Positions 12,071 through 22,385 are shown, numbered from the stretch's first letter. The stretch: DNA of 64,000 nt from Kitasatospora sp. NA04385 (GCF_013364235.1 NZ_CP054919.1:4793200-4857199); one strand, 5' to 3'. A program made the numbers and translations. Notes: generated by a model from the sequence alone, not told the origin.

Positions 12071-12250
12071 TCAGCTCAGCGGTCGGCACAGCGGCAGGTC
12101 GCAGCTGCCCCAGGAGGTGTCGCCCGAGGGCGCCGCCCCGGCCACCGTGACGGCCGTGGCCGACCGGCCGTCCGCAGCCGACCAGGGCGCGGCACCGGCC
12201 AGGGCGGCGAGCAGACCGGCGACGGCGAGGATGCGAGCGAACCGCTTCAT
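12071..12250 (-). CDS. Small exported peptide with C-terminal Cys pair (59 aa)
   Basis: ATG at 12250 is preceded by a strong AGGAGG. The N-terminus MKRFARILAVAGLLAALAG is a textbook Sec signal, with probable cleavage near residue 25 after WSA. The mature part of about 34 residues is Ala/Gly/Ser/Thr-rich and ends in a CDLPLC motif followed by RPLS. The two cysteines could form a small disulfide loop or be modified. It is divergent from the LuxR/TrmB-like regulator. It resembles the second peptide of this island (14123-14323) in plan but not in sequence. The function is unknown; a signalling peptide, a bacteriocin-like product or a RiPP precursor are all possible. Confidence 0.65.
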   Translation of the reverse strand: MKRFARILAVAGLLAALAGAAPWSAADGRSATAVTVAGAAPSGDTSWGSCDLPLCRPLS

Positions 12251-12407
12251 GGCAGGGTCCTCCTGAGGGTGGGAAGGGGGTCGTCGGCGCCCGGGTCCCG
12301 GTCGGAGCACCGGCGCCTGGGAACCAGCATGGGCACCCGCAGGCGTCCGAGCCATTGCACGGCCACCTCACCAACTGCTCTGGCAGCAAGATGACCTGGG
12401 GACGGAA

Positions 12408-13439
12408 ATGGACCTAATAGCCCAAACCCCACCGCTCGAAGCCGAGTTCACCCCCGACCCGGTCGACGCCGCGGCCTACTGCTGGGTGCTGGAACACGGC
12501 CGGCTCGACCCGGCGGCCCTCGCCGGGCACCTCCGGGAGCGCGGGCTGGACCCGGCCGCCGCCCCCGACGCGCTGCGCCGCCTCGCCGACTGGCGACTGA
12601 TCCACCCGGACCCGGCCGACCCCGGCCGCGGCCACGCGCTGCCCCCGCAGAGCGCGATCACCGCGCTGGCCGCCCCCGTCGAGGCCGAGATCCAGCGCAG
12701 CCGCGCCGAACTCGCCCACCGCCAGGCCCTGGTGGCCGCGTTCCTGCCCCACCACCGGCAGGCCGGCCCGGGCGCGGTGGACGGCTCCGGCGCGATCGAG
12801 GTGATCGCCGACCTCCCCGGCGTGCAGGCCGCCCTGGAACGGGCCTCCGCCGCCTGCCGCAGCGAGGTGCTCACCATCCAGCCCGGCGGCAGCTCCCGGG
12901 TCCCCGCCGCGATGGAGGCCGGACTGCTCCGGGACCGCGCCCTGCTGGGCCGCGGCGTGCGGATCCGCACCCTCTACCACCACACCGCGCGCTTCCACGG
13001 CCCCAGCCAGGCGTACGCCGAGGCCGCCACCGCGCTCGGCGCCGAGTACCGCACCTCGCACGAGCTGTTCGGCCGGCTGATCGCCTTCGACCGCGAACTC
13101 GCCTTCCTGCCGCTCAGCGACGGCTCCCCGGGCGCCCTGGTGGTCCGTCAGGAGGCCCTGCTCGCCTACCTGTGCGACATCTTCGAGCAGACCTGGACGC
13201 TCGCCCGGCCGTTCGCCGCCGCCGCCGAGGACGGCCTCGAACAGGTCTCCCAGGAACTCGACCGCACCATCGTCCGGATGCTCGCCGCCGGGCTCAAGGA
13301 CGAGGCGATCGCCCGCCGCCTGGGCATGTCGCTGCGCACCGCCCGCCGCCACATCGCCGACATCATGGACGAGTTGGGCGCCGAGAGCCGCTTCCAGGCC
13401 GGGGTCGCCGCCGCCCGGGCCGGCCTGCTCGACGACTGA
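12408..13439 (+). CDS. LuxR-family regulator with TrmB-like N-terminal region
   Basis: This 343-residue regulator has an N-terminal winged-helix-like region (AAYCWVLEHGRLDPAALAGHL, landmark RLDPAALAGHL) as in TrmB-type sensors. A central phospholipase-D/TrmB-like sensor region (EVIADLPGVQAALERASAACRSEVLT, landmark LLRDRALLGRGVRIRTLYHH) follows. The C-terminal LuxR HTH is about residues 280-335 (DEAIARRLGMSLRTARRHIADIM). The first codons include rare CTA and ATA. The ATG follows GGGACGGA. It is the obvious pathway-specific regulator for the downstream cupin, peptide and oxygenase genes, and is divergent from the 59-residue peptide. The ligand is unknown. Confidence 0.85.
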   Translation: MDLIAQTPPLEAEFTPDPVDAAAYCWVLEHGRLDPAALAGHLRERGLDPAAAPDALRRLADWRLIHPDPADPGRGHALPPQSAITALAAPVEAEIQRSRAELAHRQALVAAFLPHHRQAGPGAVDGSGAIEVIADLPGVQAALERASAACRSEVLTIQPGGSSRVPAAMEAGLLRDRALLGRGVRIRTLYHHTARFHGPSQAYAEAATALGAEYRTSHELFGRLIAFDRELAFLPLSDGSPGALVVRQEALLAYLCDIFEQTWTLARPFAAAAEDGLEQVSQELDRTIVRMLAAGLKDEAIARRLGMSLRTARRHIADIMDELGAESRFQAGVAAARAGLLDD

Positions 13440-13524
13440 TCCGCCGCCCCGCCGTCCGCACTCCGCCGCCCCCGCCGTCCACGCCCCGCCGTGTCACGCG
13501 ACCCCGGGACCGCCGGGCCGGGAC

Positions 13525-13544
13525 CGACTGTCCGTGACTGTCCG
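13525..13544 (+). promoter_or_regulatory. Tandem 10-bp direct repeat (GACTGTCCGT/C) before the cupin-peptide-oxygenase genes
   Basis: GACTGTCCGT and GACTGTCCGC sit head to tail, exactly one helical turn apart. They lie about 21 bases upstream of a CATTGT box at 13565-13570 that could serve as -10. This is the geometry of an activator site overlapping the -35 region, plausibly for the adjacent LuxR/TrmB-like regulator. Confidence 0.4.
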
Positions 13545-13623
13545 CCGGGCGCGCCGCGCCGCACCATTGTTCTCAGCGGGGCACACCGGGCCCCACCGGG
13601 ACGGCGGAAGGGAGGCGAACGCG

Positions 13624-14034
13624 ATGCAGTGGGAACCGGAGGGGGCGAGAGCGGCCGACCCGGCCCGCGAGGTCGCCGCCTTCCTGCGCCGCCGGCTCGG
13701 CGGCGGACCGGCCCTGCTGTGGACCGAGGACGACCACCCGGACGGCGAGCCGTCCGGTGCCGCCCCGGCGTCCGGAGCGGCCCGCTGGGCCGACGCCCTG
13801 CGCCGGCTCCTCGGCCGGCCCGTGGAACCCGCCGGTGAACTCACCCCGGGGGAGGGCAGCGCCCTGCTGCTCTTCCAACTCCACGGCGCCTGCCAGGTCC
13901 GGTCCACCCCCGGGAGCGACCGGGGCCTGCGACTGCGCCCCGGCCAGTGGCTGCTGCTGCCCCCCGGCCGCGGCTGCCACCTCACCTGCCGGCCCGGCGC
14001 CGAACCGCTGGCCCTGCGCATCCCGACCGCCTGA
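13624..14034 (+). CDS. Small cupin-fold protein
   Basis: This is a 136-residue protein with ATG 13624 after GGGAGG. The first half is alpha-helical (DPAREVAAFLRRRLGGGPALLW). The second half is a cupin-like barrel: LLLFQLHGACQV, LRLRPGQWLLLPPGRGCHL and LALRI match the paired cupin strands with the PGQ/LPPG turns. The metal-binding His/Glu set of enzymatic cupins is not evident, so a binding or scaffolding role is more likely than catalysis. It heads the run that encodes the small peptide and two JmjC-type oxygenases. Confidence 0.68.
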   Translation: MQWEPEGARAADPAREVAAFLRRRLGGGPALLWTEDDHPDGEPSGAAPASGAARWADALRRLLGRPVEPAGELTPGEGSALLLFQLHGACQVRSTPGSDRGLRLRPGQWLLLPPGRGCHLTCRPGAEPLALRIPTA

Positions 14035-14122
14035 CCGCACCATCCCGGTCCGCGCCGGGGCACCGCCTGCCCGTCGCCGACCGAAAAATCCCTTTCACCC
14101 CTTTCATCGAAGGAGTTCCGTC

Positions 14123-14323
14123 ATGGGCATCACCACCACCGAGTCCACCTCGAAGTTCGCCGCGCTCGCCCGCCAGGCCGCCCTGTCGGTGGCGGTGGCC
14201 GCCGCCGTGGGCGGTGCGGTGTTCGCACCGGCCGCCGCCGCGCAGGCCGCCGAGGCCGGGACGGTCAGCGCCGGCCACGCCACCCCGAACGGCTGCGGCG
14301 AGTGCTACCCGGACGTCATCTGA
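14123..14323 (+). CDS. Putative modified-peptide precursor (66 aa), substrate candidate of the JmjC oxygenases
   Basis: The ATG follows AAGGAG by 7 bases. A polar N-terminus (GITTTESTSKFAALAR) is followed by an Ala/Val-rich hydrophobic stretch to about residue 45 (cleavage after AQA or AEA is plausible). A short tail of about 20 residues follows, ending NGCGECYPDVI. The tail has Asn, Cys-x-x-Cys, Tyr, Pro and Asp, all residues that Fe(II)/2-oxoglutarate oxygenases can hydroxylate or crosslink. It lies 64 bases before the first oxygenase. I do not recognise the family. Alternative: a small exported, disulfide-bonded peptide unrelated to the enzymes. Confidence 0.65.
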   Translation: MGITTTESTSKFAALARQAALSVAVAAAVGGAVFAPAAAAQAAEAGTVSAGHATPNGCGECYPDVI

Positions 14324-14387
14324 TCCCGGTCCACCCCGCGGGGCGCCGGACCGCACCGCCCACCGCACCGGAGAGGAACCCACGGCC

Positions 14388-15257
14388 ATGGACTGGCTGG
14401 CACGCTGCGTCGACGACCCCGAGACCTTCCTGCGCGCGCACTGGCGCCGGGGCCCGGTCCTGCTCCGCCCCGCCGACCCGCCCACCGAACTGCTCACCGT
14501 GCACGGCCTGTTCGACCTCGTCGACGGGGGAACCCTGCGCAGCCCCTACGCCGGCCTGTTCACCGCGGAGGGCACCGTCCCCGAGGCCGACTACTGCCCG
14601 CCGCGGATCGTCGCCGGCCGCGCCCTGGACGGCTGCCCCGACCCGGAGCGGGTCCGCGCCCTGATCCGCGACCACGACGCCACCCTGCAACTGCGCTACC
14701 TCAACCACTGGCACCCGGGCGTCCGCGCGCTGACCACCGGCCTGTCCGAGAGCCTGGGCCGGCTCACCGAGGCGTTCCTGTTCTACTCCCAGCCGGGCCG
14801 GCACGGCCCGGTCCACCGCGACGAGGGCGACATCCTGGTCATCCAGCTCAGCGGCACCAAGCACTGGCAGGTGTACGCGGGCCCGACCGACCCGGGCTGG
14901 CAGCCGGTCCGCGAGGACGACCCGGGCCCGTGCCTGCTGGAGACCGAGGTGCACCCCGGCGAGGTGCTGTACGTCCCCAACGGGTACGCCCACACCGCCC
15001 GGGCCACCGGGGACGGCCCGTCCCTGCACCTGACCGTCGCGCTGCGCGAGGCCGGCGCCGTCCACCTGCGCGCCCAGCTGCGCCGGCTGCTCTCCGCCGG
15101 GCTGGAACTGCCCGCCCGCCCGATCGACGAGGACGGCCTGCTGCGCACCGGCGCCGACCTGCTGGACCACCTGCGGGCCAGGCTGGCCGCCACCACCCCC
15201 GGGGAGCTGGTCGCCGCCGCCCGCCGGTCCGCCCACAGCAGCCGCCCCACCGCCTGA
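14388..15257 (+). CDS. JmjC-domain (cupin-4) Fe(II)/2-oxoglutarate-dependent oxygenase 1
   Basis: This 289-residue enzyme is of the RoxA/NO66-like cupin-4 family, which in characterised cases hydroxylates protein side chains (ribosomal Arg or His). The iron facial triad is visible: His143-x-Asp145 in PVHRDEGD and His202 in YVPNGYAHTAR. QLSGTKHWQVY follows the first motif and carries a Lys and Trp typical of 2-oxoglutarate binding and the cupin core. The N-terminal FLRAHWRRGPVLLR and C-terminal winged region also fit the family. Bacterial RoxA-type genes are not usually found in tandem beside small peptides, so a dedicated peptide substrate is inferred. ATG 14388 follows GAGAGGA. Confidence 0.85.
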   Translation: MDWLARCVDDPETFLRAHWRRGPVLLRPADPPTELLTVHGLFDLVDGGTLRSPYAGLFTAEGTVPEADYCPPRIVAGRALDGCPDPERVRALIRDHDATLQLRYLNHWHPGVRALTTGLSESLGRLTEAFLFYSQPGRHGPVHRDEGDILVIQLSGTKHWQVYAGPTDPGWQPVREDDPGPCLLETEVHPGEVLYVPNGYAHTARATGDGPSLHLTVALREAGAVHLRAQLRRLLSAGLELPARPIDEDGLLRTGADLLDHLRARLAATTPGELVAAARRSAHSSRPTA

Positions 15258-15271
15258 GAGGAGAACCGACC

Positions 15272-16147
15272 GTGACCGAGACCTGGCTGCGCCGCTTCGT
15301 GCCCGACGAGGAGCGGTTCCGCACCGAACTGTGGCGCACCGCCCCGGCCGTGCTGCACCCCGCGCACCCGCCGGTGGACGTGCTGCCCGCCGCCGAACTC
15401 GACCGGCTGCTCGACCACGGCCTGCTGCGGGCCCCCTACCTGGGCCTGGTGCAGCGCGACGCCCACCTGCCCGACGCGCGGTTCTGCCCGCCCCGGACGG
15501 TGCTCGGCGAACCGGTCGGCGGCTACGCCGACGGCGCGGCGGTGCGCGCCCTGATCCGGGACGAGCGGGCCACCCTGCTGCTGCGCTACGTCGACCAGTG
15601 GCACCACGGGGTGCGCACCCTGTGCCACGGCCTGGCCGCCGAACTCGGCCGCCCGGTCGAGGCGTTCTACTTCCTGACGCCGCCCGGCACCCAGGGCCGC
15701 CCGGTGCACCGGGACGACGCGGACGTGTTCGTGGTGCAGCTCTCCGGCGCCAAGCGCTGGTGGGTGCACGGCGGCCCGGCGGACGGCAACTGGGTGCCGG
15801 AGCGGGAGGACGGCGACCCGGGCGAGGCGCTGCTGGACACCGTCCTGCGGCCCGGCGAGGTGCTGTACGTGCCGCGCGGGTTCGCGCACCGGGCCCGCGC
15901 CGAGGAGGGCGCGCCGTCCGCCCACCTGTCGCTGACCGTCCGGGAGGTCGCCAGCGCCAACCTGTACGCCGTCGCGCAGGGCCTGCTCGCCGACAGCTGC
16001 GAACTGCCCGGCCGCCCGCTGGACGACGCCGCGCTGACCGGGGCCGCCGCCCGGCTGCTCGACCACGCCGCGGAGCTGCTGGCCGAGCTGACCCCGGCCG
16101 ACCTGCTGGCCGTCACCCGGCAGGTCGTGCTCCGGCCCGCGGCCTGA
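15272..16147 (+). CDS. JmjC-domain (cupin-4) Fe(II)/2-oxoglutarate-dependent oxygenase 2
   Basis: This is a 291-residue paralogue of the preceding enzyme, with only 14 bases between them and its own RBS (GAGGAG). GTG at 15272 begins TETWLRRFVPDEERF. The triad is His146-x-Asp148 (PVHRDDAD) and His206 (YVPRGFAHRAR), followed by QLSGAKRWWVHG in the cupin core. The two oxygenases share organisation (ALIRD, LRY, QWH, LDLRPGEVLYVP-type motifs) but have clearly diverged. This suggests sequential or site-specific oxidation of one substrate, or function as a heterodimer. The same inferred operon carries the small cupin and the 66-residue peptide. Confidence 0.85.
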   Translation: MTETWLRRFVPDEERFRTELWRTAPAVLHPAHPPVDVLPAAELDRLLDHGLLRAPYLGLVQRDAHLPDARFCPPRTVLGEPVGGYADGAAVRALIRDERATLLLRYVDQWHHGVRTLCHGLAAELGRPVEAFYFLTPPGTQGRPVHRDDADVFVVQLSGAKRWWVHGGPADGNWVPEREDGDPGEALLDTVLRPGEVLYVPRGFAHRARAEEGAPSAHLSLTVREVASANLYAVAQGLLADSCELPGRPLDDAALTGAAARLLDHAAELLAELTPADLLAVTRQVVLRPAA

Positions 16148-16178
16148 CCGGCGCACCCGGCCGCCCCGCCCCCCGCGG

Positions 16179-16184
16179 TAGGTT
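16179..16184 (+). promoter_or_regulatory. TAGGTT -10 element for a leaderless mazG mRNA
   Basis: The box ends 7 bases before the GTG start, so transcription would begin at or next to the start codon, and no Shine-Dalgarno is present. The accessory island therefore ends with the oxygenases. Confidence 0.5.
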
Positions 16185-16191
16185 CGGACCC

Positions 16192-17187
16192 GTGGAGACC
16201 CCGAAGCTGATCCTGCTGACCACCACCCACCGCGTCGCCCCCGGTCTGCTCTCCTGGCCGGCCTGGGAGGCGCTCCGGTCCGCGCCCAAGGTGCTGGCCG
16301 GCGTCGCGGACCACCCGCAGCTGGCCGCCCTGCGCGCGGCGGGCGTCGAACCGGAGGTGGTCGAGCGGCCGTCCGCCCCCGCGCTGGCCCGGCTGCTGCT
16401 GGCCGAGGCCCCGGCGCTCTGGCTGGAGAGCCCGGACGGCGACCCGGGCCTGACCGACGCGCTGGCCCGGATCGCCGTCGAGGAGGCCGGCGAGCACCCG
16501 GAGATCGAGGTGCTGCCCGGCTCGTACGACCTGCCGGGGGCCCGGCTGCTCGACCTGGTCGCGGTGATGGACCGGCTGCGCTCGCCCGGCGGCTGCCCGT
16601 GGGACGCCGAGCAGACCCACGAGAGCCTGGTGAAGTACCTGGTCGAGGAGGCGTTCGAGCTGGTCGAGGCGATCGAGGAGGGCGACCGGGAGACCCTGCG
16701 CGAGGAGCTCGGCGACGTGCTGCTCCAGGTGTTCTTCCACTCGCGGATCGCCGAGGAGGACGCCGCGGACCCGTTCTCGATCGACGACGTCGCGGGCGAC
16801 ATCGTGGAGAAGCTGACGTACCGCCACCCGCACGTGTTCGGCGACGTGAGCGTGACCGGCTCCGCCGAGACCGAGGCCAACTGGGAGCAGCTGAAGGCGG
16901 CGGAGAAGCAGCGCGAGTCGGTGCTCGACGGCGTGCCCTCCGGCCTGCCCGCGCTGGCGTACGCGGCCAAACTGGTCTCCCGGGTGCGCCGGGCGCACTT
17001 CACCGGCGTGCCGGACGCGCCGTACGAGCTGCCCGCCGAACTGACCGCGCAGTCCGCGGGCGAGCTGCTGCTGGCCGTCGCGCAGCGGGCGCACGACCGG
17101 GGCGTGGACGTGGACGCGGCGCTGCGCGCGGCGGCCCGCCGCTACCGCGCGGCGGTCCGGACGGCGGAGGGGCTGCCGGCGGAGTAG
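16192..17187 (+). CDS. mazG: MazG-family nucleoside triphosphate pyrophosphohydrolase
   Basis: This 331-residue protein contains a single well-conserved MazG domain near residues 120-260 (LVAVMDRLRSPGGCPWDAEQTHESL landmark CPWDAEQTH; LVEEAFELVEAIE and LREELGDVLLQVFFH carry the Glu/Asp metal ligands EExxE and ExxD). The N-terminal 110 residues (VETPKLILLTTTHRVAPG) resemble a degenerate tetrapyrrole-methylase-like domain as in YabN. A C-terminal helical segment follows. The enzyme hydrolyses non-canonical or damaged NTPs to NMP and pyrophosphate. The GTG is at the 5' end of a probably leaderless message. Confidence 0.92.
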   Translation: METPKLILLTTTHRVAPGLLSWPAWEALRSAPKVLAGVADHPQLAALRAAGVEPEVVERPSAPALARLLLAEAPALWLESPDGDPGLTDALARIAVEEAGEHPEIEVLPGSYDLPGARLLDLVAVMDRLRSPGGCPWDAEQTHESLVKYLVEEAFELVEAIEEGDRETLREELGDVLLQVFFHSRIAEEDAADPFSIDDVAGDIVEKLTYRHPHVFGDVSVTGSAETEANWEQLKAAEKQRESVLDGVPSGLPALAYAAKLVSRVRRAHFTGVPDAPYELPAELTAQSAGELLLAVAQRAHDRGVDVDAALRAAARRYRAAVRTAEGLPAE

Positions 17188-17217
17188 CCCGGGGGAGCGG
17201 TCGCCCGGGGAGCGGCC

Positions 17218-17637
17218 TCAGCCGGCCAGCGGGACGTCGGTGACCGGGCGGCGCTGGGCCGGGACGACCTCGCCGATGGCCTCGCCGACCAGGGCGAGGA
17301 CCTCGGCCAGCGGGTCGAGGTGGCCGGGCAGGTCGGCGAGCTGGACGATCCGCTCGCCGTCCGGGCCCGCCACCGCGAACAGGTCGATCGGGCCGAGGTG
17401 CTTGACGGCGGTGGCGACCAGCGCGGCGACGTCCGCGGGGTGGTGGATGTCGCCGGAGACGCCGACCACCGGGCAGCCGGGACGGTCGAGCTCGGCGGCC
17501 AGGTCCTCGGCGACGCCCGGGCGCAGGTCCGCGACCAGCAGGCCGGCGGCGCCGGCGGCGGAGAACCGGCGGGCCAGGTCGGCCCCCGAACCCCCGTCGA
17601 GCACCGCGATGACCACCACTGCACCGGCTACTCGCAT
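17218..17637 (-). CDS. Truncated Rossmann/SDR-like protein
   Basis: This 139-residue protein has the first half of a short-chain-dehydrogenase fold: an N-terminal strand VVVIAVLDGGSGADLARRFSAAGA (landmark DGGSGADLARRF in place of the TGxxxGxG loop), an acidic strand LLVADLR, a GDIHHPADV segment like the DV motif, and LGPIDLFAVAG like the NNAG strand. It stops before the catalytic Ser-Tyr-Lys region, so it should be catalytically inert or only bind nucleotide. ATG 17637 is preceded by GGGGAG. It is divergent from the P450 gene and convergent with mazG. Confidence 0.6.
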   Translation of the reverse strand: MRVAGAVVVIAVLDGGSGADLARRFSAAGAAGLLVADLRPGVAEDLAAELDRPGCPVVGVSGDIHHPADVAALVATAVKHLGPIDLFAVAGPDGERIVQLADLPGHLDPLAEVLALVGEAIGEVVPAQRRPVTDVPLAG

Positions 17638-17793
17638 GGCCTGCTCCCCTTTCAGAGCGCGCACCCGTGGTCGGCCCGCACGCCGCCCACGGTGGTTATC
17701 GGAGGATCGTAGGCTCGCCCCGACGCTCCGCAACAGGGATTACCCACCAGGTGACCAGACTCACGCGACGGCGCTTCCCGATACGGTCAAGAC

Positions 17794-19038
17794 ATGCCAG
17801 ACCAGCCCCACGCCCCCCAGCCGCCCCTGTTCACCTGGGAGTTCGCCGCCGACCCCTACCCGGCGTACGCCTGGCTGCGGGAGCACGCGCCGGTGCACCG
17901 CACTACCCTGCCGAGCGGGGTCGACGCCTGGCTGGTCACCCGCTACGCGGACGCCCGGCAGGCCCTGGCGGACGCCCGGCTCTCCAAGAACCCGGCGCAC
18001 CACAGCGAGCAGGCCCACCGCAGCGGCCGGGTCGGCATCCCCGGCGAGCGGCAGGCCGACCTGATGACCCACCTGCTGAACATCGACCCGCCCGACCACA
18101 CCCGGCTGCGCCGGCTGGTCTCCAAGGCGTTCACCCCGCGCCGGGTGGCCGAGTTCGAACCGCGGGTGCGGGAGATCACCGACCGGCTGATCGACTCCTT
18201 CGCCGGCCGCGGCGAGGCCGACCTGATCCACGAGTTCGCCTTCCCGCTCCCCATCTACGCGATCTGCGACCTGCTCGGCGTCCCCGCCGAGGACCAGGAC
18301 GACCTGCGCGACTGGGCGGGCATGATGATCCGCCACACCGGCGGCAAGCGGGGAGGCGTGGGCCGCGCGGTCAAGCAGATCCGCGGCTACCTGGCCGACC
18401 TGATCCACCGCAAGCGCGCCGACCTCGGCGACGACCTGATCTCCGGCCTGATCCGGGCCGGCGACCACGGCGAGCACCTGAGCGAGAACGAGGCCGCGGC
18501 GATGGCCTTCATCCTGCTCTTCGCCGGGTTCGAAACCACGATCAATTTGATTGGTAATGGGCTTCATGCCCTACTTTGCAACCCGGACCAGCGCGCGCTG
18601 CTCCAGCAGTCGCTGGGGCGCGGCGAGACGGCCCTGCTGGAGACCGGCGTCGAGGAACTGCTGCGCTACGACGGCCCGGTGGAGCTGGCGACCTGGCGGT
18701 TCGCCACCGCGCCGCTGACCATCGGCGGGGTGGACGTCCCGGTCGGCGACCCGGTGCTGGTGGTGCTGGCCGCGGCCGACCGCGACCCGGCCCGGTTCTC
18801 CGCCGAGAACACGCTCGACCTGGCCCGCTCGGACAACCCGCACCTGGGTTTCGGTCACGGCATCCACTACTGCATCGGCGCCCCGCTGGCCCGGCTTGAG
18901 GGGCAGAGCGCGATCGGCAGCCTACTGACCAGGCTTCCGGACCTCCGGCCGGCGGCCGATCCGGCCGAGCTGCGCTGGCGGGGCGGGCTGATCATGCGCG
19001 GTCTGCGCGACCTCCCGGTCTCCTTCACGCCCCGCTGA
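17794..19038 (+). CDS. Cytochrome P450 (bacterial class I)
   Basis: This 414-residue soluble P450 monooxygenase contains the I-helix oxygen-activation motif FAGFETT near 245, the K-helix ExxR (EELLR) near 289, and the heme-binding loop FGHGIHYCIGAPLAR near 352-366 with the Cys thiolate ligand. The family inserts oxygen from O2 using ferredoxin-derived electrons. No ferredoxin gene is adjacent, so it relies on partners in trans. The conserved position between mazG and rpf in Streptomyces suggests an orphan core P450, perhaps of the CYP107 family; that assignment is from memory and tentative. An AT-rich patch of rare codons lies at 18537-18583. The TACGGT box 10 bases upstream suggests a very short leader. 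Confidence 0.93.
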   Translation: MPDQPHAPQPPLFTWEFAADPYPAYAWLREHAPVHRTTLPSGVDAWLVTRYADARQALADARLSKNPAHHSEQAHRSGRVGIPGERQADLMTHLLNIDPPDHTRLRRLVSKAFTPRRVAEFEPRVREITDRLIDSFAGRGEADLIHEFAFPLPIYAICDLLGVPAEDQDDLRDWAGMMIRHTGGKRGGVGRAVKQIRGYLADLIHRKRADLGDDLISGLIRAGDHGEHLSENEAAAMAFILLFAGFETTINLIGNGLHALLCNPDQRALLQQSLGRGETALLETGVEELLRYDGPVELATWRFATAPLTIGGVDVPVGDPVLVVLAAADRDPARFSAENTLDLARSDNPHLGFGHGIHYCIGAPLARLEGQSAIGSLLTRLPDLRPAADPAELRWRGGLIMRGLRDLPVSFTPR

Positions 19039-19274
19039 CGCCGTTTCGACACCCGCGACACGCCGTACCGCTGGGCCGACGACGCGCCGGGGCGGGGGCG
19101 CGCGTCGCACTCCTGCTCGGAACGAATCCGGACATACCTGGATCGTTCGTGTACGTGAAAAGGGGATCCGTAATTTCGGCGTGATCATGGTGATATGAGC
19201 TTGTGATTGCTCGTCAGCTTTGCTTACTCTCCGACATGCCCGCAGCTGCGGGCCCCGATCGCGGCACGCCGAGT

Positions 19275-20201
<927 letters not shown>

Positions 20202-20314
20202 TCCCGCTCCGACCCCTGTCCGGACGGTGTTCCGGCATGCGGGACGCGCACGGCCGGCGGCCTGACGAGGCCCCGCCGCCGCCCTGACGAGGGCCGCGTC
20301 CCCTGACTCCCCGT

Positions 20315-20357
20315 CCGCTCCCGGCGCGCGCCCGGCAGTTCGCGCCGCCGGGAGCGG
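20315..20357 (+). terminator. Hairpin downstream of rpf
   Basis: CCGCTCCCGGCG (20315-20326) pairs exactly with CGCCGGGAGCGG (20346-20357) around a 19-nt loop. It lies in the 300-base gap between rpf and eno. Confidence 0.5.
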
Positions 20358-20391
20358 TGGAGCGGCCGTCAAACAGGTGAACTACCGATGA

Positions 20392-21848
<1,457 letters not shown>

Positions 21849-21941
21849 CAGGGCTGAACTACCGCTTGATGTGACCGGTGCCCCGGTCCCCACCGCGTAG
21901 GGTGGGGCCGGGGCACCGGCATGCGCAGGAGGGGCGAGCAG

Positions 21942-22385
21942 ATGGCCAAGTGGAGGATTCCCGGGTTGGCGGCGCGACCGCGCTTCACCAGCCGGGCCAC
22001 CGTGCTGGTGCTCGTGCTGTGCTCACTGGTGGCGATACTCGCCTACCCGGCCCGGCAGTACATCGCCCAGCGCGGCGAGATCGCCGCCCAGCGGGCCAAG
22101 GCCGAGCACGCCCGCCAGCAGGTCGACGAACTGCGCCGGGAGAAGGCCCGCTGGCAGGACCCGGAGTACGTCAAGGCCCGGGCCCGGGAGCGACTGCACT
22201 ACGCGCTGCCCGGCGAGACCCCGTTCGTCTCGGTCTCCCCGCCGCCCGCGCCCGGCGCGAAGCCCTCCTCGGACGACGCCGCGGCCGGCCGCCCGAAGGC
22301 GCTCAAGCCCTGGTACGCCGCCCTCTGGGACTCGGTGGACGCCGCCGACGCCGCCGCGCCGCCCGCACCGGAGCCGGCCCCCTGA
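21942..22385 (+). CDS. DivIC/FtsB-like septum formation initiator
   Basis: This 147-residue bitopic membrane protein has a short basic cytoplasmic start (AKWRIPGLAARPRF), a transmembrane helix at about 18-38 (ATVLVLVLCSLVAILAYP), and a coiled coil at about 45-75 (QRGEIAAQRAKAEHARQQVDEL, landmark AEHARQQVDELRRE). The conserved WQDPEYVKARARERLHYALPGE motif of the DivIC/FtsB family follows, then a Pro/Ala-rich tail. It would act with FtsL and FtsQ/DivIB in the divisome. ATG 21942 is preferred because AGGAGG lies 9 bases upstream. Its position between eno and DUF501/ppx is conserved in actinobacteria. Confidence 0.9.
   Translation: MAKWRIPGLAARPRFTSRATVLVLVLCSLVAILAYPARQYIAQRGEIAAQRAKAEHARQQVDELRREKARWQDPEYVKARARERLHYALPGETPFVSVSPPPAPGAKPSSDDAAAGRPKALKPWYAALWDSVDAADAAAPPAPEPAP

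Noticed and set aside
14123-14323. Lanthipeptide, lasso or bufferin-type precursor
   Set aside because: The tail lacks the Ser/Thr-Cys pattern for lanthionines and no LanM/LanB, lasso cyclase or DUF692 (MbnB) gene lies nearby; NGCGEC only superficially resembles bufferin motifs.
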